A stretch of 64,000 nucleotides of DNA from contig NZ_JAQITF010000006.1 in assembly GCF_028618665.1 (NCBI RefSeq), positions 1 through 64,000 of the forward strand. The letters are read 5' to 3'. Below the pieces are notes generated by a model. That model did no database searches, had not been told where the DNA came from, and saw nothing but the letters and a program-made list of their open reading frames with translations. The first letter of the stretch is position 1; the number at the start of each line of letters is the position of its first letter. The translations under genes and the position numbers were made by a program. Below, in pieces: positions 61,476 through 64,000 of the stretch. Source of the DNA: Bartonella sp. AU16XJBT (GTDB taxonomy: Bacteria > Pseudomonadota > Alphaproteobacteria > Rhizobiales > Rhizobiaceae).

Positions 61476-63269
61476 ATGCACCGTTATCGCAGTCATCATT
61501 GTGCGGCTCTTCGTAAATGTGATGTAGGAACAAAAGTTCGTCTTTCGGGATGGGTTCATCGTGTTCGTGATCATGGAGGAATTCTTTTTGTGGACTTGCG
61601 TGATCATTTTGGAATCACACAAATTGTTGCGGACCCTGCGTCGCCCGCTTTTAAAATTATTGAAAAAGTGCGTGCTGAATGGGTTATTCGTGTGGATGGG
61701 GTGGTATGTGCTCGTTCTGATGAGGTTATTAATGCAACACTTCCAACAGGTGAGATTGAAATTTTTGCACAAGAGGTAGAAGTTCTTTCAAAATCTGAAG
61801 AGCTTCCTTTACCGGTTTTTGGTGAGCCTGATTATCCAGAAGATATCCGATTAAAATATCGTTTTCTTGATTTGCGTCGGGAGACTATGCACAAGAATAT
61901 CATGCGTCGCACTGAAATTATTGCGGCTATGAGACGGGCTATGCAAAATAATGGTTTTACGGAATTTACAACACCGCTTTTGACAGCCTCTTCGCCGGAA
62001 GGTGCACGTGATTTTTTAGTTCCAAGTCGTGTTCATCAGGGAAAATTTTATGCCTTACCACAAGCACCACAGCAATATAAACAGTTGTTGATGATGTCTG
62101 GTTTTGATCGTTATTTTCAAATTGCACCATGTTTTAGAGATGAAGATCCGCGGGCCGACCGTCTTCCTGGTGAATTTTATCAATTAGATATTGAAATGAG
62201 TTTTGTTGAACAGGAAGATGTTTTAGCAACTATGGAACCCATTATGCGTTCTATTTTTGAAGAATTTGCAGATGGAAAAACTGTGACACAAAATTTTCCT
62301 CGCATTTCTTATGATGAGGCAATGCGGAAATATGGTTCTGATAAGCCTGATCTACGGAATCCAATCATTATGAAAGATGTGTCTCAGCATTTTTATAATT
62401 CTGGTTTCAAAGTTTTTGCTCAGATCTTAGCGAATGATGAGAATGCACAAGTATGGGCTATTCCGGCTAAAACGGGTGGAAGTCGTGCTTTTTGTGATCG
62501 TATGAATGTATGGGCACAAGGCGAGGGGCAACCGGGGCTTGGTTATATTTTCTGGCGCAAAGAAGAAGGAAAATTTGAAGGAGCAGGGCCTATCGCCAAA
62601 AATATTGGTGAGCAGCGCACTGAAGCGCTTCGTATACAACTTGGACTTGAAAGTGGTGATGCTTGTTTTTTTGTGGCTGGAGATCCAAAAAAATTCGCAT
62701 CTTTTGCTGGAGCAGCCCGTACACGGGTAGGAGAAGAATTAGACCTTGTCGATAGAGAGCGTTTCTCTTTAGCGTGGATTGTTGATTTTCCATTTTTTGA
62801 ATGGAATGAAGATGAGAAAAAGATTGATTTTGCACATAATCCTTTTTCCATGCCTCAAGGGGGAGAAAATGCTCTTGAGTGTCAAGATCCTCTTACGCTT
62901 AAGGCTTTTCAATATGATCTTGTTTGTAATGGTTATGAGATTGCATCCGGTGGAATTCGTAATCACTTACCAGAAATGATGCTTAAAGTTTTTGAACGCG
63001 TAGGGCTTTCTAAGGAAGTTGTGAAAGATCGTTTTGGTGGTCTTTATCGTGCATTCCATTATGGGGCTCCACCCCATGGGGGTATGGCTGCGGGAATTGA
63101 CCGTATCATTATGCTGTTGCAAGGTGTTAAAAATTTACGTGAAGTTGCTTTATTTCCTATGAATCAACAGGCTCTTGATCTTTTGATGAGTGCTCCATCT
63201 GATGTTTCTTCTACACAATTACGGGATTTAGGAATCCGCATGGCTCCTTCTCACAAAAATAGTTCATAA
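61476..63269 (+). CDS. aspS: Aspartyl-tRNA synthetase (bacterial type)
   Basis: 597 residues, class IIb. The N-terminal OB anticodon domain shows [24 protein letters not shown] (about 20-43, split here for length only by family feature). Motif 2 is [19 protein letters not shown]. The bacterial GAD insertion follows (about 285-410), and motif 3 ends [15 protein letters not shown]. Many alphaproteobacteria use this gene as a non-discriminating AspRS with GatCAB, but that cannot be read here. AAAGG precedes the ATG. Confidence 0.96.
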   Translation: MHRYRSHHCAALRKCDVGTKVRLSGWVHRVRDHGGILFVDLRDHFGITQIVADPASPAFKIIEKVRAEWVIRVDGVVCARSDEVINATLPTGEIEIFAQEVEVLSKSEELPLPVFGEPDYPEDIRLKYRFLDLRRETMHKNIMRRTEIIAAMRRAMQNNGFTEFTTPLLTASSPEGARDFLVPSRVHQGKFYALPQAPQQYKQLLMMSGFDRYFQIAPCFRDEDPRADRLPGEFYQLDIEMSFVEQEDVLATMEPIMRSIFEEFADGKTVTQNFPRISYDEAMRKYGSDKPDLRNPIIMKDVSQHFYNSGFKVFAQILANDENAQVWAIPAKTGGSRAFCDRMNVWAQGEGQPGLGYIFWRKEEGKFEGAGPIAKNIGEQRTEALRIQLGLESGDACFFVAGDPKKFASFAGAARTRVGEELDLVDRERFSLAWIVDFPFFEWNEDEKKIDFAHNPFSMPQGGENALECQDPLTLKAFQYDLVCNGYEIASGGIRNHLPEMMLKVFERVGLSKEVVKDRFGGLYRAFHYGAPPHGGMAAGIDRIIMLLQGVKNLREVALFPMNQQALDLLMSAPSDVSSTQLRDLGIRMAPSHKNSS

Positions 63270-64000
63270 AGTTGATTTATAGATTGTTGTCATCTTTCTC
63301 CGTAGCTTGAAGGTTTTGATGCCTTTCCAAGGGCATATGTGTTGTTTGTGGATTTAGAGAAGCAAAAAAATGCTATTGTGTTAATCCTTCAAGCGGCATT
63401 ATTTCTAAAGAAATATCTCTCAATGCTCTCGAGCTTGTTTTAGGATACTCGCTCTGTGAAGGATATAATTTAAAAGCCTCATGAGTGGTATAAAGGGCAT
63501 ATTATACAGCACAATCTGTATTGAATAAAGGAGAAGCTGTCATTCTACTTTTTAGGGTTTAGTGTTGCTGACAATTTTTGTATGCAAATAGTCTCACTAT
63601 TTTATTCCTTGCTTGGATAGTCGCTCTTCCCTTTATATAAGTAGGGAAATGGGAATGATTGATTTATCATAAACTAATAAGCTTTGAATATTTTTTAAGT
63701 TTTTCTACGAAAAACTGGATGGCGTTGTTATTACAATTTATATCTGTAATAAAAGATGATGTTTGAAAGGTGCTTTTATCATTCCCAAAAGGATGAAATA
63801 GCTCCTTGTGAGCCGTTAAATTATATCGTCGGATTTGAAGAAGTTTTCAATAAGGTTTTTGTTTAGAATAATTTGCATTCAAAATATATTTTCAAGGAAA
63901 TTGTTATTGTCGGAAAGATTATAAAAATTTATTTCACATCGTTTTGAAAAGTTATGTCATGACTCCAGTTCGCAATTAATAATAGCATTGTTTTATAGAT
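63270..64000. other. Gene-free end of window
   Basis: 731 bp with no recognised gene. A 35-codon plus-strand ORF (63759-63866, ending EEVFNKVFV) is short and has only weak support, so it is not called as a gene. The AT-rich, stop-filled sequence may be decayed. Confidence 0.4.

Noticed and set aside
63759-63866. 35-codon ORF near the window end
   Set aside because: Too short, with no clear ribosome-binding site and no recognised family; it could be chance or a relic.

Overview
The window looks like chromosome from a Bartonella species (Alphaproteobacteria, Rhizobiales). The DNA is AT-rich and has long gene-free stretches of the kind seen in reduced, host-adapted genomes. Housekeeping genes occur in Rhizobiales-type neighbourhoods: dgt-argS-SPOR protein, ssb/gyrA/coaD/two cyclophilins/tgt, ppk-ppx-rnd-aspS and glnB-glnA. 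A Bartonella-style autotransporter and several integrase relics fit the same assignment. GyrA carries Ala at the position matching E. coli Ser83, as reported for this genus. The species cannot be fixed from the sequence alone.

Region 1 (1-6190) is accessory. It holds the 5' part of a tyrosine integrase cut by the window edge, two adjacent paralogous small lipoproteins, about 0.9 kb of gene-free AT-rich DNA, and a 917-residue autotransporter. Region 2 (6190-8690) is a tight minus-strand cassette: an 88-residue unknown ORF, an EamA/DMT exporter and an ATP-grasp ligase. A 47 bp imperfect direct repeat brackets it (about 5836-5882 and 8708-8754). It is the best candidate for an undescribed make-and-export system. 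Region 3 (8896-13250) has an ATP12-type F1-ATPase chaperone, a secreted protein, the glnA/glnB nitrogen pair and a decayed integrase. Region 4 (13279-24304) is uvrA divergent from ssb, then gyrA, coaD, two cyclophilins, a second decayed integrase, a queA relic and tgt. Region 5 (24305-31690) has long gene-poor spans, an MFS gene broken at a poly-T run, an intact MFS exporter, icd and tRNA-Glu. Region 6 (31688-45451) covers hom, glpX, ilvE, a SPOR-domain protein, argS, dgt, an A-type Fe-S carrier, a three-repeat exported protein, ccdA and glmU. Region 7 (45623-64000) covers glmS, recG, dnaE, a flavin monooxygenase with an NDUFS6-like zinc protein, ppk-ppx, rnd and aspS, then a gene-free end.

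Several genes form working sets. GlnB senses nitrogen status for the GlnA encoded next to it. GlmS and GlmU both supply UDP-GlcNAc. Ppk makes polyphosphate and Ppx degrades it. UvrA, Ssb, GyrA, RecG and DnaE serve replication and repair.

The main themes for follow-up are three copies of one integrase module in different states of decay, loss of queA beside a Tgt that lacks two of the usual zinc cysteines, and the ATP-grasp/exporter cassette between direct repeats. All calls rest on reading the sequence and on family knowledge. No database search was run.
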